Shown here in pieces: positions 23,168 to 31,653 of a stretch of 64,000 nucleotides of DNA. A model generated the notes under the pieces. The model was not told where the DNA came from, did not search any database, and saw only the letters and a list, made by a program, of their open reading frames with translations. How positions within the stretch are numbered: position 1 is the first letter of the stretch; each line of letters begins with the position of its first letter. The translations under genes were made by a program, and so were the position numbers. The DNA is from Saccharothrix sp. ALI-22-I (lineage in GTDB: Bacteria; Actinomycetota; Actinomycetes; Mycobacteriales; Pseudonocardiaceae). The stretch is from NCBI RefSeq assembly GCF_001984175.1, contig NZ_MTQP01000067.1, positions 372,001-436,000 of the forward strand. The letters run 5' to 3'.

Positions 23168-25611
23168 GTCCGCACCGCGCAGAGGCTGTTGGCCGATCGC
23201 AGCACCAGCGGTCCGGTGAGGACGGACGGGTCGGCCAGCGTGGTCGCGGTCCGGACCAGGAACGAGTGCGACTGGCCGGCGGCGAGGGTGACCAGGGTGT
23301 CGTCGGCCACGGCGTCCTCGGCGACGCGGTCGGCCAGCACGGCGACGTCACGGGAGAAGGAGGACGCGGTGACGTCCACCCGGTAGCCGTCGGCGAGCCG
23401 CGTCACCTCGGCGGTGAGCGGCGCGGGGTCGTAGCTGAGCTCCAGGTCCTCCCGGAACAGGTGCGCGGTGCGCGCGTCGGCGGTGCTCACCACCAGGACC
23501 TCCACCTTCGGGTCGCCCGGCGTGACCAGTTCCGCCGCCAATTCCAGCTGCGCGACCGACCGCGCCGGCACGTCGAGGCGGAGTTTAACCGCCGCGAGCA
23601 CGTCACCCGCGAACGTCTGCCGCTCCAGTGACACGTCACCGGTCCAGGTCTCGTCGGTGTCGTTGACGGCGAACAGCGCGTCCACGCCGTCGCGCGGCTG
23701 GACGGTGAGCAGGCGTGGCGCGAAGGCGTGCTTGAGCGCGTAGTACAGCGGCTTCGGGCGCTCGTCGCCGTCGATCGCGGCCCACGACGTGACCGGCCAG
23801 CAGTCGTTGAGCTGCCAGACCAGCGCGCCGGCCGTGCGGGGCCAGTGCGAGCGGAAGTGCTCGACGCCGAACGCGACCGCGCGGGCCTGGTTGAGCTGGG
23901 TCGCCCAGTGCCAGTCCTCGAAGGCCTCCGGGGCGGGCAGGTGCGGCGCCAGGCCGCGGTCCAGCTTGCCGTTGCCGTCCTCGGCTTTCTGGTGCAGCAG
24001 GAATGCGGGCGAGGTCGGGGTCATCGGCTCGTCGTGCACCCACTTGGTCAGCGTCGCCCAGGTCGGCGGGCCCTGGAAGCCGAACTCCGAGCAGAACCGC
24101 GGGGTGAAGTCGCGGTAGTGGGTGTAGTCGATCCGGTTCCAGACCTCCCACTCGTGGCGGGTGCCGTGGGTGTCCACGTTCGGGTGCAGGTCGCTGTCGG
24201 GGCTGTACGGGCTGCCCGGCGCGTAGTGCCTGGTCGGGTCCAGTTCGGTGACGATCTTGGGCAGCAGCTCGGTGTAGTAGCCCAGACCCCAGGTGCGACC
24301 CTGGAGCTGTTCCGGCCAACCCCAGTCGGCGAAGCCCCACAGGTTCTCGTTGTTGCCGTTCCACAGCGCCAGGGAGGCGTGCGAGGTCAGCCGGGCGACG
24401 TTCTCGCGGGCCTCGGCCTCGACCTCCTCCCACAGCGGCGACTCCTCGGCGTACGCGGCACAGGCGAACAGGAAGTCCTGCCACACCAGCACGCCGCGCT
24501 CGTCGCAGACGTCGTAGAAGTCCTCGGTCTCGTAGATGCCACCACCCCAGATGCGAAGCATGTTCATGTTTGCGTCCACGGCCTGCTCGACCCGGCGGAC
24601 CAGCCGGTCACGGGTGATGCGGGTGAGGAAGTGGTCGTCCGGGATCCAGTTCGCGCCCTTGGCGAACACCGGCTTGCCGTTCACGACGAAGGTGAACGGG
24701 GCGCCGACCTCGTCGGGCGTCGTGTCGACGGTGATTGTGCGGAAGCCGATGCGACGCATACTCCGGTCGACGTAATCGTCGCCGGACTGGAGGATGACGT
24801 GCAGGTCGTAGAGAGGGTGATCGCCGTAACCCACGGGCCACCAGAGGTCGACGTCCGGCACCTCGACGGTCACCACAGCGGTGTCGCCGTCGACCTGGAC
24901 GCGCTGTTCGACGCCGCCGACACCGGCGATCACGGTGAGGTCGGTGCTTTGGGCACGGTCGACCTCGACGTGCACTTCGACCCGGCCCATGCCGTTCTCG
25001 TCCACCGTGACCAGCGGTCGGACCTGGCTCAGTCGCGCCTCGGCCCAGCGTTCCAGGCGGACGGGCTTCCAGATGCCGGCGGTCTGCAGGTCGGGACCCC
25101 AGTCCCAGCCGAACGAGCAGGCCATCTTGCGGAGGGCGTTCATCGGGTGCGGGTAGGCGCGGTCGCGCCAGCCCAGCACCTCCTCCTGCTCCTCTGCGTA
25201 GGCGAGGGCGGAGCGGAACGTGACGACGAGGTCGTTAGCGCCGTCCTTCAGGTGCGCGCGCACGTCGAAGCGGTAGGAGCGGAACATGTTGGCGGTGCTG
25301 CCGAGCAGCTTGCCGTTCAGCTCGACCGTGGCGACGGTGTCGAGGCCGTCGAACGCCAGCTCCACCTTCTCGCCCGGTTTGGCGGCCTCGGCCTCGAAGG
25401 TGAGGGCGTAACGCCAGTCGGCGCGGTGCATCCAGGCCAGCTCGGCTTCGTTCGTGTCGAGGTACGGCTCCGGGATGAGGCCTGCCGCGAGCAGGTCGAG
25501 GTGAGTGCTGCCGGGGACCTCGGCGGGCACCTCGCGGCCGGCGACGGTCTCGGGGATCGGCCCGGCCACCGCGCTCATTCGCCACCCGTTGTGCAAGGTC
25601 GTGCGGATCAT
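23164..25611 (-). CDS. GH2 beta-mannosidase
   Basis: 815 residues from ATG 25611, chosen over an upstream ATG at 25698 because AAGGGGAA precedes it and the family begins at MIRTTLHNGW. The jelly-roll (1-200), Ig-like (about 205-310) and barrel domains follow. The acid/base Glu422 lies in WNGNNENLWG and the nucleophile Glu509 in FCSEFGFQG. LHNGW and the RKMACSFGWDWGP segment are beta-mannosidase markers. No signal peptide: it would release mannose from imported manno-oligosaccharides in the cytoplasm. First gene of an operon with the LacI-like protein and aldo-keto reductase. Confidence 0.93.
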   Translation of the reverse strand: MIRTTLHNGWRMSAVAGPIPETVAGREVPAEVPGSTHLDLLAAGLIPEPYLDTNEAELAWMHRADWRYALTFEAEAAKPGEKVELAFDGLDTVATVELNGKLLGSTANMFRSYRFDVRAHLKDGANDLVVTFRSALAYAEEQEEVLGWRDRAYPHPMNALRKMACSFGWDWGPDLQTAGIWKPVRLERWAEARLSQVRPLVTVDENGMGRVEVHVEVDRAQSTDLTVIAGVGGVEQRVQVDGDTAVVTVEVPDVDLWWPVGYGDHPLYDLHVILQSGDDYVDRSMRRIGFRTITVDTTPDEVGAPFTFVVNGKPVFAKGANWIPDDHFLTRITRDRLVRRVEQAVDANMNMLRIWGGGIYETEDFYDVCDERGVLVWQDFLFACAAYAEESPLWEEVEAEARENVARLTSHASLALWNGNNENLWGFADWGWPEQLQGRTWGLGYYTELLPKIVTELDPTRHYAPGSPYSPDSDLHPNVDTHGTRHEWEVWNRIDYTHYRDFTPRFCSEFGFQGPPTWATLTKWVHDEPMTPTSPAFLLHQKAEDGNGKLDRGLAPHLPAPEAFEDWHWATQLNQARAVAFGVEHFRSHWPRTAGALVWQLNDCWPVTSWAAIDGDERPKPLYYALKHAFAPRLLTVQPRDGVDALFAVNDTDETWTGDVSLERQTFAGDVLAAVKLRLDVPARSVAQLELAAELVTPGDPKVEVLVVSTADARTAHLFREDLELSYDPAPLTAEVTRLADGYRVDVTASSFSRDVAVLADRVAEDAVADDTLVTLAAGQSHSFLVRTATTLADPSVLTGPLVLRSANSLCAVRT

Positions 25612-25729
25612 CGTTCCCCTTTTCCGGCGGCGCGGTGGGTTCAGCAGTATGAACTTCAAGGTATGGCGATTCTTACGCCAGCAACTAAAGTAAGTCAACG
25701 AGGTTCATCACCAGAGAGGAAGACCACAA
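25612..25729. promoter_or_regulatory. Divergent promoter region of beta-mannosidase and alpha-galactosidase
   Basis: 118 bp, locally AT-rich (25655-25710). It contains AACTAAAGTAAGTCAACGAGG (two adjacent blocks, 25682-25702), whose AAGTCAAC core recurs near 33410, upstream of the ABC binding-protein gene. This suggests one regulator, plausibly the ROK repressor at 33.5 kb, for both promoters. Confidence 0.4.
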
Positions 25730-27865
25730 GTGGCAGACGTGACGCACCTGCGGGCGGCAGGTGTAAGCCTGGTGCTGGACTTCTCCGGGAGCACACTCCC
25801 CCGAGTCCGCTATTGGGGCGCTGAGCTGGGCGAACTCGATCCGGGGGAACTGGACGCGGTGCTGTTGGCGCAAGCCCCGCACCCCATCGGCTTCTCGGTG
25901 GACGGCGCGGTCGACGTGGCCGTGCTGCCGGAGCAGTCGGCCGGCTGGCTCGGCACGCCCGGGATCATCGGCAATCGGGGCGGACGGGACTTCTCGACCG
26001 CGTTCCGCGTCGTGTCGGTCGACGGCCCGGTGGCGGGCCGATCGGTGGTGCACGCGGTGGACGAGGTCGCCGGGCTCGGGCTGGAACTGGTCATCGAGCT
26101 GACCCCGTCCGGGCTGGTGCGGCAGCGCGCCGTGCTGTCCAACACCGGTTCGTCGGAGTTCGCCGTGGACGCGGTGAACCTGACCCTGCCGGTGCCGGGG
26201 CAGGCGGTGGAGATCCTGGACTTCACCGGGCGGTGGACGCGTGAGCGCAGCCCGCTGCGCACCCGGTGGACGCAGGGCCTGCGCGTGCGGGAGAACCGGA
26301 CCGGGCGGACCGGCTACGACTCCGCGTACCTGTTCGCGGCGGGCACCGCCGGGTTCGACAACCGGTCGGGCGAGATCTGGGCAGTGCACACGGCCTGGTC
26401 GGGCAACCACCGGACGTTCGCCGAGAAGACCTACCACTCGGTGTCACTGCTCGGGTCCGGCGAGTTGCTGCTGTCCGGTGAGGTGGTCCTGGCGCCCGGC
26501 GAGTCCTATACGTCACCGTGGCAGTACGCCTCCTACGGGCACGGGCTGGACGAGGTGTCCGGTCGGTTCCACCGGTACATGAGGTCGCGCCCGTCGCACC
26601 CGAAGTCACCGCGCCCGGTCGTGGTGAACACCTGGGAGGCGGTGTACTTCGACCACGACCTGGGCCGGCTGAAGGCCCTGGCGGACGCCGCCGCCCTGGT
26701 CGGCGCCGAGCGGTTCGTGCTGGACGACGGCTGGTTCGGGTCGCGGCGGGACGACAGCCGAGGTCTCGGCGACTGGTACGTGTCGGACGAGGTGTGGCCG
26801 GACGGTCTCAAGCCGCTGACCGACCACGTGACCGGGCTGGGGATGCAGTTCGGCATCTGGGTCGAGCCGGAGATGGTCAACCCGGACTCGGACCTGGCGC
26901 GGGCGCACCCGGACTGGATCATGGCGGCGGGCGACCGGCTGCCCGGTCCGGCGCGTCGCCAGCAGGTGCTGGACCTGGCCCGGCCGGAGGCGTTCGAGTA
27001 CATCCTGGAGCGGCTGGACGACCTGCTGTCCACGTACCCGGTGTCGTACCTGAAGTGGGACCACAACCGGGACCTGGTGGACGCCGGGCACCGGCCGACC
27101 GGGCGGGCAGGGGTGCGCGGTCAGACGTTGGCCACCTACCGGCTGCTGGACGAGCTGCGGCGGCGTCACCCGACGGTGGAGATCGAGTCGTGCTCGTCCG
27201 GCGGCGCGCGGGTGGACCTGGAGATCCTGGAGCGCACCGACCGGGTGTGGGTGTCGGACTGCATCGACGCGCTGGAGCGGCAGTCGATGCAGCGGTGGAC
27301 CAACGCGCTGATCCCGTTGGAGCTGATGGGGACGCACGTCGGCTCGGGAACGTCACACACCACGCACCGGCAGCACCCGATCGACTTCCGGGCCGGGACG
27401 GCGCTGTTCGGGCACTTCGGCATCGAGTGGGACCTGACCAAGGCTTCCGAGGAAGATCTCCAGCGGCTGACGTCGTGGGTGGCTCTGTACAAGGAGTTGC
27501 GGCCCCTGCTGCACACCGGCGTGTCCGTGCACGGCGATCACGCCGATCCGGCGATCGAGGTGCACGGCGTGGTGGCGGAGGACGGCTCGGACGGCGTGTT
27601 CGCCATCGTCGCCCTGGCCACGTCCGAGTTCTACCCACCGGGCGCGGTCCGCCTGCCGGGCCTGTCCCCCGACCGTTCGTACCACGTGCGGCCGCTGGCT
27701 CCCGGTGACGTCCCGGACGGCAACGCGGACAACTGGGGCGTACGCCTGCCTTGGTGGACGCCGGAGGGCGTGACGCTGCCCGGTCGTGTGCTGGAGAACG
27801 CCGGTGTGCAGGCCCCTGTCCAGTACCCGGAGCGGTTGGTGCTCGTGCGCGCAACGGCCGTCTAG
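25730..27865 (+). CDS. GH36 alpha-galactosidase
   Basis: 711 residues, GTG start with a GAGAGGA ribosome site. N-terminal beta-sandwich, then the catalytic barrel with VLDDGWFGSRRDD, GIWVEPEMVNPDSD, the nucleophile Asp444 in YLKWDHNR and the acid/base Asp510 in VSDCIDALER. Length and motifs fit the tetrameric cytoplasmic GH36 group. No signal peptide. It would remove alpha-galactosyl branches from imported galactomanno-oligosaccharides or raffinose-type sugars. It is divergent from the beta-mannosidase operon. Confidence 0.94.
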   Translation: MADVTHLRAAGVSLVLDFSGSTLPRVRYWGAELGELDPGELDAVLLAQAPHPIGFSVDGAVDVAVLPEQSAGWLGTPGIIGNRGGRDFSTAFRVVSVDGPVAGRSVVHAVDEVAGLGLELVIELTPSGLVRQRAVLSNTGSSEFAVDAVNLTLPVPGQAVEILDFTGRWTRERSPLRTRWTQGLRVRENRTGRTGYDSAYLFAAGTAGFDNRSGEIWAVHTAWSGNHRTFAEKTYHSVSLLGSGELLLSGEVVLAPGESYTSPWQYASYGHGLDEVSGRFHRYMRSRPSHPKSPRPVVVNTWEAVYFDHDLGRLKALADAAALVGAERFVLDDGWFGSRRDDSRGLGDWYVSDEVWPDGLKPLTDHVTGLGMQFGIWVEPEMVNPDSDLARAHPDWIMAAGDRLPGPARRQQVLDLARPEAFEYILERLDDLLSTYPVSYLKWDHNRDLVDAGHRPTGRAGVRGQTLATYRLLDELRRRHPTVEIESCSSGGARVDLEILERTDRVWVSDCIDALERQSMQRWTNALIPLELMGTHVGSGTSHTTHRQHPIDFRAGTALFGHFGIEWDLTKASEEDLQRLTSWVALYKELRPLLHTGVSVHGDHADPAIEVHGVVAEDGSDGVFAIVALATSEFYPPGAVRLPGLSPDRSYHVRPLAPGDVPDGNADNWGVRLPWWTPEGVTLPGRVLENAGVQAPVQYPERLVLVRATAV

Positions 27866-27877
27866 AGGTATTCCTGA

Positions 27878-27914
27878 ACGAGTGCCGCACGCCTTTTCGG
27901 CGTGCGGCACTCGT
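27878..27914. terminator. Bidirectional terminator hairpin
   Basis: Perfect 16-bp stem (27878-27893 with 27899-27914) and a TTTTC loop, followed by GTTTAT. It lies between the convergent alpha-galactosidase and ABC ATPase genes. Confidence 0.9.
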
Positions 27915-27929
27915 GTTTATCCCCCGATT

Positions 27930-27963
27930 GAGCCGCGCAGGCGGTGGAGCAGCGGCAATTAGA
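27930..27963 (+). repeat. Dispersed 38-bp hairpin repeat, copy 2
   Basis: GAGCCGCGCAGGCGGTGGAG followed by CAGCGGCAATTAGAC: the right half is identical to the other copies, the left half diverged. The repeat's TTA (27959-27961) supplies the stop codon of the minus-strand ATPase gene. Confidence 0.6.
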
Positions 27964-28795
27964 CCCAGTCGTACGCGGCGGCGGCTCCGGCCTTCTCGAC
28001 GTCGGCCGGGTCGATGTCCACGGCCCGGCCGCGCGCTTCGGGGTTCGGCGCGGCGGAGGCCAGGATGCGGGTGTACGGGTGCTGCGGGTTGAGGATCACG
28101 TCGTCGGCCGGTCCCCGCTCGACCACGCGCCCCTTGTAGAGCACGAGGATGTCGTCGGAGAAGTGCCGGGCGGTGGCCAGGTCGTGCGTGATGTAGAGGA
28201 CGGCCAGGTTCTCCTCGCGTTGCAGGCGCGCCATCAGGTTGAGCACGCCCAACCGGATCGACACGTCCAGCATGGACACCGGCTCGTCCGCCACCACGAC
28301 CTTCGCGCCCGGCGCCAACGCCCGCGCGATGGCCACGCGCTGCCGCTGACCGCCGGACAGCTCGTGCGGCCGACGTCCGGCGATGTCACGGCCGGGCAGC
28401 GAGACGCGTTCCAGCAGCTGCACGACGTCGTTCCAGCCGTGCGGCTTACCGTGCAGTTTCAACGGCCGGGCCAGGTGGTGCTCGATGGTGTGGAACGGGT
28501 TCAGCGAGGCGAACGGGTCCTGGAAGACCATCTGCACGTTGTCCCGGTACCGCCGGTCCGCCACGCGCTGCCCGTCCGGCCCGGTCACCGTGATGGCGCC
28601 GCTGCTCGGCTTCTCCAACCGGGCGATCATCCGGGCGATGGTGGACTTGCCCGAGCCGGACTCGCCGACCAGCGCGACCGTGCGGCCGGGGGTGAGGGTG
28701 AACGACACGTTGTCCACCGCCCGCAGCTTCACCCGCCGCAGGCCGACCCGGACGTGGAAGTCCTTGACCAGTTCGCTCGCTTCCAACGTGGTCAT
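27959..28795 (-). CDS. Oligosaccharide/oligopeptide ABC transporter ATP-binding protein (DppF/OppF type)
   Basis: 278 residues from ATG 28795, which overlaps the previous stop by four bases. Walker A GESGSGKST, signature LSGGQRQRVAIARAL and Walker B VVVADEPVSMLD are intact, followed by the short QHPYTRILASA tail of the Opp/Dpp family. It powers import together with the ATPase half of the upstream fusion protein. Context with glycosidases suggests sugar oligomers rather than peptides. Confidence 0.92.
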   Translation of the reverse strand: MTTLEASELVKDFHVRVGLRRVKLRAVDNVSFTLTPGRTVALVGESGSGKSTIARMIARLEKPSSGAITVTGPDGQRVADRRYRDNVQMVFQDPFASLNPFHTIEHHLARPLKLHGKPHGWNDVVQLLERVSLPGRDIAGRRPHELSGGQRQRVAIARALAPGAKVVVADEPVSMLDVSIRLGVLNLMARLQREENLAVLYITHDLATARHFSDDILVLYKGRVVERGPADDVILNPQHPYTRILASAAPNPEARGRAVDIDPADVEKAGAAAAYDWV

Positions 28796-30618
28796 CGGAC
28801 GCCTCCGAACGCGGTGGGCTCGCCGGACCGGTCGACCGGCGTCATCTGCTCGCCGGAGCGGACGAACGCGCCGCGTTCGCCGGTCAGGCTGGGGAACGAG
28901 TCGAGCAATTGGCGGGTGTAGGGGTGCGCGGGCTGCTCGTACATGTCCTGCGCGGTCGCGTACTCGACGACCTCGCCTTCCTTCATCACCGCGATGCGGT
29001 CGGCGAGTTCGAGCAGCAGCGGCAGGTCGTGGGTGATGAACAGGACGGCGAAGCCGATCTCGTCGCGCAGCCGCAGGATCTCCCGCAGGATGCCGCGCTG
29101 CACGACCACGTCCAGCGCGGTGGTCGGCTCGTCCATGATCATCACCTGCGGGTCGAGCAGCAGCGCCATCGCGATCATCACGCGCTGCCGCATACCGCCG
29201 GACAACTCGTGCGGGAACGAGCTGAGCCGCCGCACGTCCACGCCGACCAGCTTGAGCACTTCCTCGCACTTGGCCTTGCGCTGCGCCTTGGTCATCTCCG
29301 GCCGGTGCGTGGTGAGCACGTCGTCCAGCTGCGCCCGGACCGTGATGACCGGGTTCAACGCGTTCATCGCGCCCTGGAACACCATGGACAGCTTCGACCA
29401 GCGGAACGCCCGCAGCTCGCCGGGCGTCAGCGCCAGGACGTCGATGTCACCGCCCTCGCGGTCGTGGAACGTCACCGAGCCGGTGGTCACCTCGGCCGGC
29501 GGCCGGTGCAGGCGGTTGATCGCGTAGGCGAGCGTCGTCTTGCCGCAGCCGGACTCACCGGCCAGCCCCAGGATCTCGCCTCGCCGCAACGTGATCGACA
29601 CGTCCTTGACCGCGTGCACCGGCGTCTCCACCTGGTAGACGACGGACAGGTTGTTCACGGTCAGCACCACATCGTCGTCCGTCCGCGAAACGGGCTCGGC
29701 CACCTTCGAGACCTCCGCCTTGCGGCGACGGGGGATGTCGCGCAGCTTGGGGTTGATGATCTCGTCGATGCTGAAGTTCACCAACGCCAGACCGCAGCCG
29801 AACAGGGCGATGATCAGGCCCGGCGGCACGAACCACCACCACGCCTCGCGTTGCAGCGCGAAGCTGTTCTGCGCGTAGTAGAGCATCGTGCCGAGCGTGG
29901 ACGAGTTGGACGCGCCCAGGCCGAGGAACGACAGGCCCGCCTCGCTCAGGATCGCGTAGATCACCGAGAACACGAACTGCGAGGCCAGCAGCGGCAGCAG
30001 GTTCGGCAGGATCTCGACCGTGATGACCCGCCACGGCTTCTCGCCGGACACCCTGGCGGCGGCCACGTAGTCCCGGTTGCGCAGCGACAACGTCTGCGCG
30101 CGCAACACCCGTGCCGACGCGGCCCAGCCGGTGATCGCCAGCACCACCGCGATCGTCCACATGCCGCGCTGGTCGGCGGGCACGAACGCGGAGATGACGA
30201 TCACCAGCGGCAGGCCGGGGATCACCAGCATGACGTTGGAGAACAGGTTGAAGCCCTCGTCCACGTACCCGCCGATGTAGGCGCCGACGATGCCGAACAG
30301 CGCGGACAGCACCGTCGCCATCACGCCGACCATCAGGCCGATGTAGAGCGACCCCCTGGTCGCGTGAGCGAGCTGGGCCACGACGTCCTGGCCGGTCCAC
30401 GTCGTGCCCAGCCAGAAGTCACCGCTCGGCGGCGTCAGGCTGATATCGCGGATCGTGTTCGGGTCGCCGACCAGGAGCGGGCCGATCACGCCGATGAACG
30501 TGATCAGCCCGACCAGGGCCAGGCCGACGCCGAGCTTCGGCGACCAGCGCGGCAGCATGGACCGCCACCCGGCCCGGCCGCGCGGAGGCTCGACGGTGAC
30601 AGCACTGAGATTCGTCAC
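28792..30618 (-). CDS. ABC transporter permease-ATPase fusion (DppC-DppD type)
   Basis: 608 residues from GTG 30618 with an AGAAGGAG ribosome site; longer upstream reading is out-of-frame DNA of the next gene. Residues 1-285 form a DppC-like permease with about six helices and the EAA loop (RNRDYVAAARVSGEKPWRVI). Residues about 305-600 form a DppD ATPase with Walker A GESGCGKTT, signature LSGGMRQRVMIAMAL and Walker B MIMDEPTTALD. Such fusions are known in actinobacterial family-5 importers. It is translationally coupled to the second ATPase. Confidence 0.92.
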   Translation of the reverse strand: MTNLSAVTVEPPRGRAGWRSMLPRWSPKLGVGLALVGLITFIGVIGPLLVGDPNTIRDISLTPPSGDFWLGTTWTGQDVVAQLAHATRGSLYIGLMVGVMATVLSALFGIVGAYIGGYVDEGFNLFSNVMLVIPGLPLVIVISAFVPADQRGMWTIAVVLAITGWAASARVLRAQTLSLRNRDYVAAARVSGEKPWRVITVEILPNLLPLLASQFVFSVIYAILSEAGLSFLGLGASNSSTLGTMLYYAQNSFALQREAWWWFVPPGLIIALFGCGLALVNFSIDEIINPKLRDIPRRRKAEVSKVAEPVSRTDDDVVLTVNNLSVVYQVETPVHAVKDVSITLRRGEILGLAGESGCGKTTLAYAINRLHRPPAEVTTGSVTFHDREGGDIDVLALTPGELRAFRWSKLSMVFQGAMNALNPVITVRAQLDDVLTTHRPEMTKAQRKAKCEEVLKLVGVDVRRLSSFPHELSGGMRQRVMIAMALLLDPQVMIMDEPTTALDVVVQRGILREILRLRDEIGFAVLFITHDLPLLLELADRIAVMKEGEVVEYATAQDMYEQPAHPYTRQLLDSFPSLTGERGAFVRSGEQMTPVDRSGEPTAFGGVR

Positions 30619-30635
30619 GGTGTCCGTTCTCCTTC

Positions 30636-31625
30636 TCAGCCGCTGACGCGGGTGCGCGGGTCGATGACGGCGTACAGCAGGTCGACCACGAGGTTCGCGC
30701 CGAGCACGGCGACCGTGATCACGAGGAAGACGCCCTGCATGAGTGCGTAGTCGTTGTTCTGCACCGCTTGCAGGAGCTTGGACCCGATACCCGGGTAGGA
30801 GAACACCTGCTCGGTGATGACGGCGCCGGACACCACGAACCCGAGGGAGATCGCGAAACCGGCCACCGACGGCAGCACCGCGTTGCGGGCCGCGTACTTG
30901 ATCATGATCCGGGAGTCGCGCAGCCCCTTGGCCTGCGCGGTCAGCACGTAGTCCTCGGAGGTCGCGGACACCATCATGTTGCGCATACCCAGCAGCCAGC
31001 CGCCGACCGACGAGATCACGATGGTCAACGCGGGCAGCGTGCCGTAGTAGATCGCCGAGCCGATGAACTCGCCGTTCCAGCCGGGCGAGAGCAGGATGTC
31101 GTAGCCGCCCTGGAGCGGGAACCAGCCCCACGCCGAGGACAGCACCGCGACCAGGAGCAGGGCCAGCCAGAAGTACGGCACGGCGGACAGCACGGTGGTG
31201 GCGGGCACCAGGCTGTCCAGCCAGGTGCCGCGCCGCCAACCGACGAACGTGCCGAGGATGATGCCGAAGGCGAACGACAGGAACGTCGCGATGCCCACGA
31301 GCATCAGCGTCCACGGCAAAGCGCCCGCGATGACCTCGGACACCGGCGCCGGGAACGCGCTCACCGAGATGCCGAGATCACCGCGGAACATGTTACCCAG
31401 GTAGGAGATGTACTGCTGGAAGAGCGACTCGCTGCTGTTCGTGCCGAGCATCAGCTCGTACGCTCGGCGGGCCGACGGGTCCACGGTTCCGCCGCGTTGC
31501 GCGAGCTTCGCCATGAGGATGTCCACCGGGTTGCCCGGCATGAGCCTCGGGATGAAGAAGTTCAGCGTCAGCGCCGCCCAGAGGGCGACCAGGTAGAACC
31601 CGAACTTGCGGGCGTAGTACCTCAT
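30636..31625 (-). CDS. ABC transporter permease (DppB type)
   Basis: 329 residues with six helices, the N-terminal FFIPRLMPGNPVD segment typical of DppB/OppB, and an EAA loop (YVLTAQAKGLRDSRIMIKYAARNA). It forms the membrane channel with the permease half of the fusion encoded 17 bp downstream. Part of the four-gene importer operon read from 33342 to 27959. Confidence 0.93.
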   Translation of the reverse strand: MRYYARKFGFYLVALWAALTLNFFIPRLMPGNPVDILMAKLAQRGGTVDPSARRAYELMLGTNSSESLFQQYISYLGNMFRGDLGISVSAFPAPVSEVIAGALPWTLMLVGIATFLSFAFGIILGTFVGWRRGTWLDSLVPATTVLSAVPYFWLALLLVAVLSSAWGWFPLQGGYDILLSPGWNGEFIGSAIYYGTLPALTIVISSVGGWLLGMRNMMVSATSEDYVLTAQAKGLRDSRIMIKYAARNAVLPSVAGFAISLGFVVSGAVITEQVFSYPGIGSKLLQAVQNNDYALMQGVFLVITVAVLGANLVVDLLYAVIDPRTRVSG

Positions 31626-31653
31626 CGGTCCGCCTATCGCCTCACTCAGTCGA

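Noticed and set aside
23728-25824. Nearly 700-codon + strand open frame
   Set aside because: It is antisense to the GH2 beta-mannosidase, whose catalytic motifs are intact; typical shadow frame.
28909-30750. Over 600-codon + strand open frame
   Set aside because: It is antisense to the permease-ATPase fusion; low-complexity product.
30619-31314. Extra N-terminal 230 residues on the permease-ATPase fusion
   Set aside because: That part lies over the DppB permease gene in another frame; a good ribosome site precedes GTG 30618.
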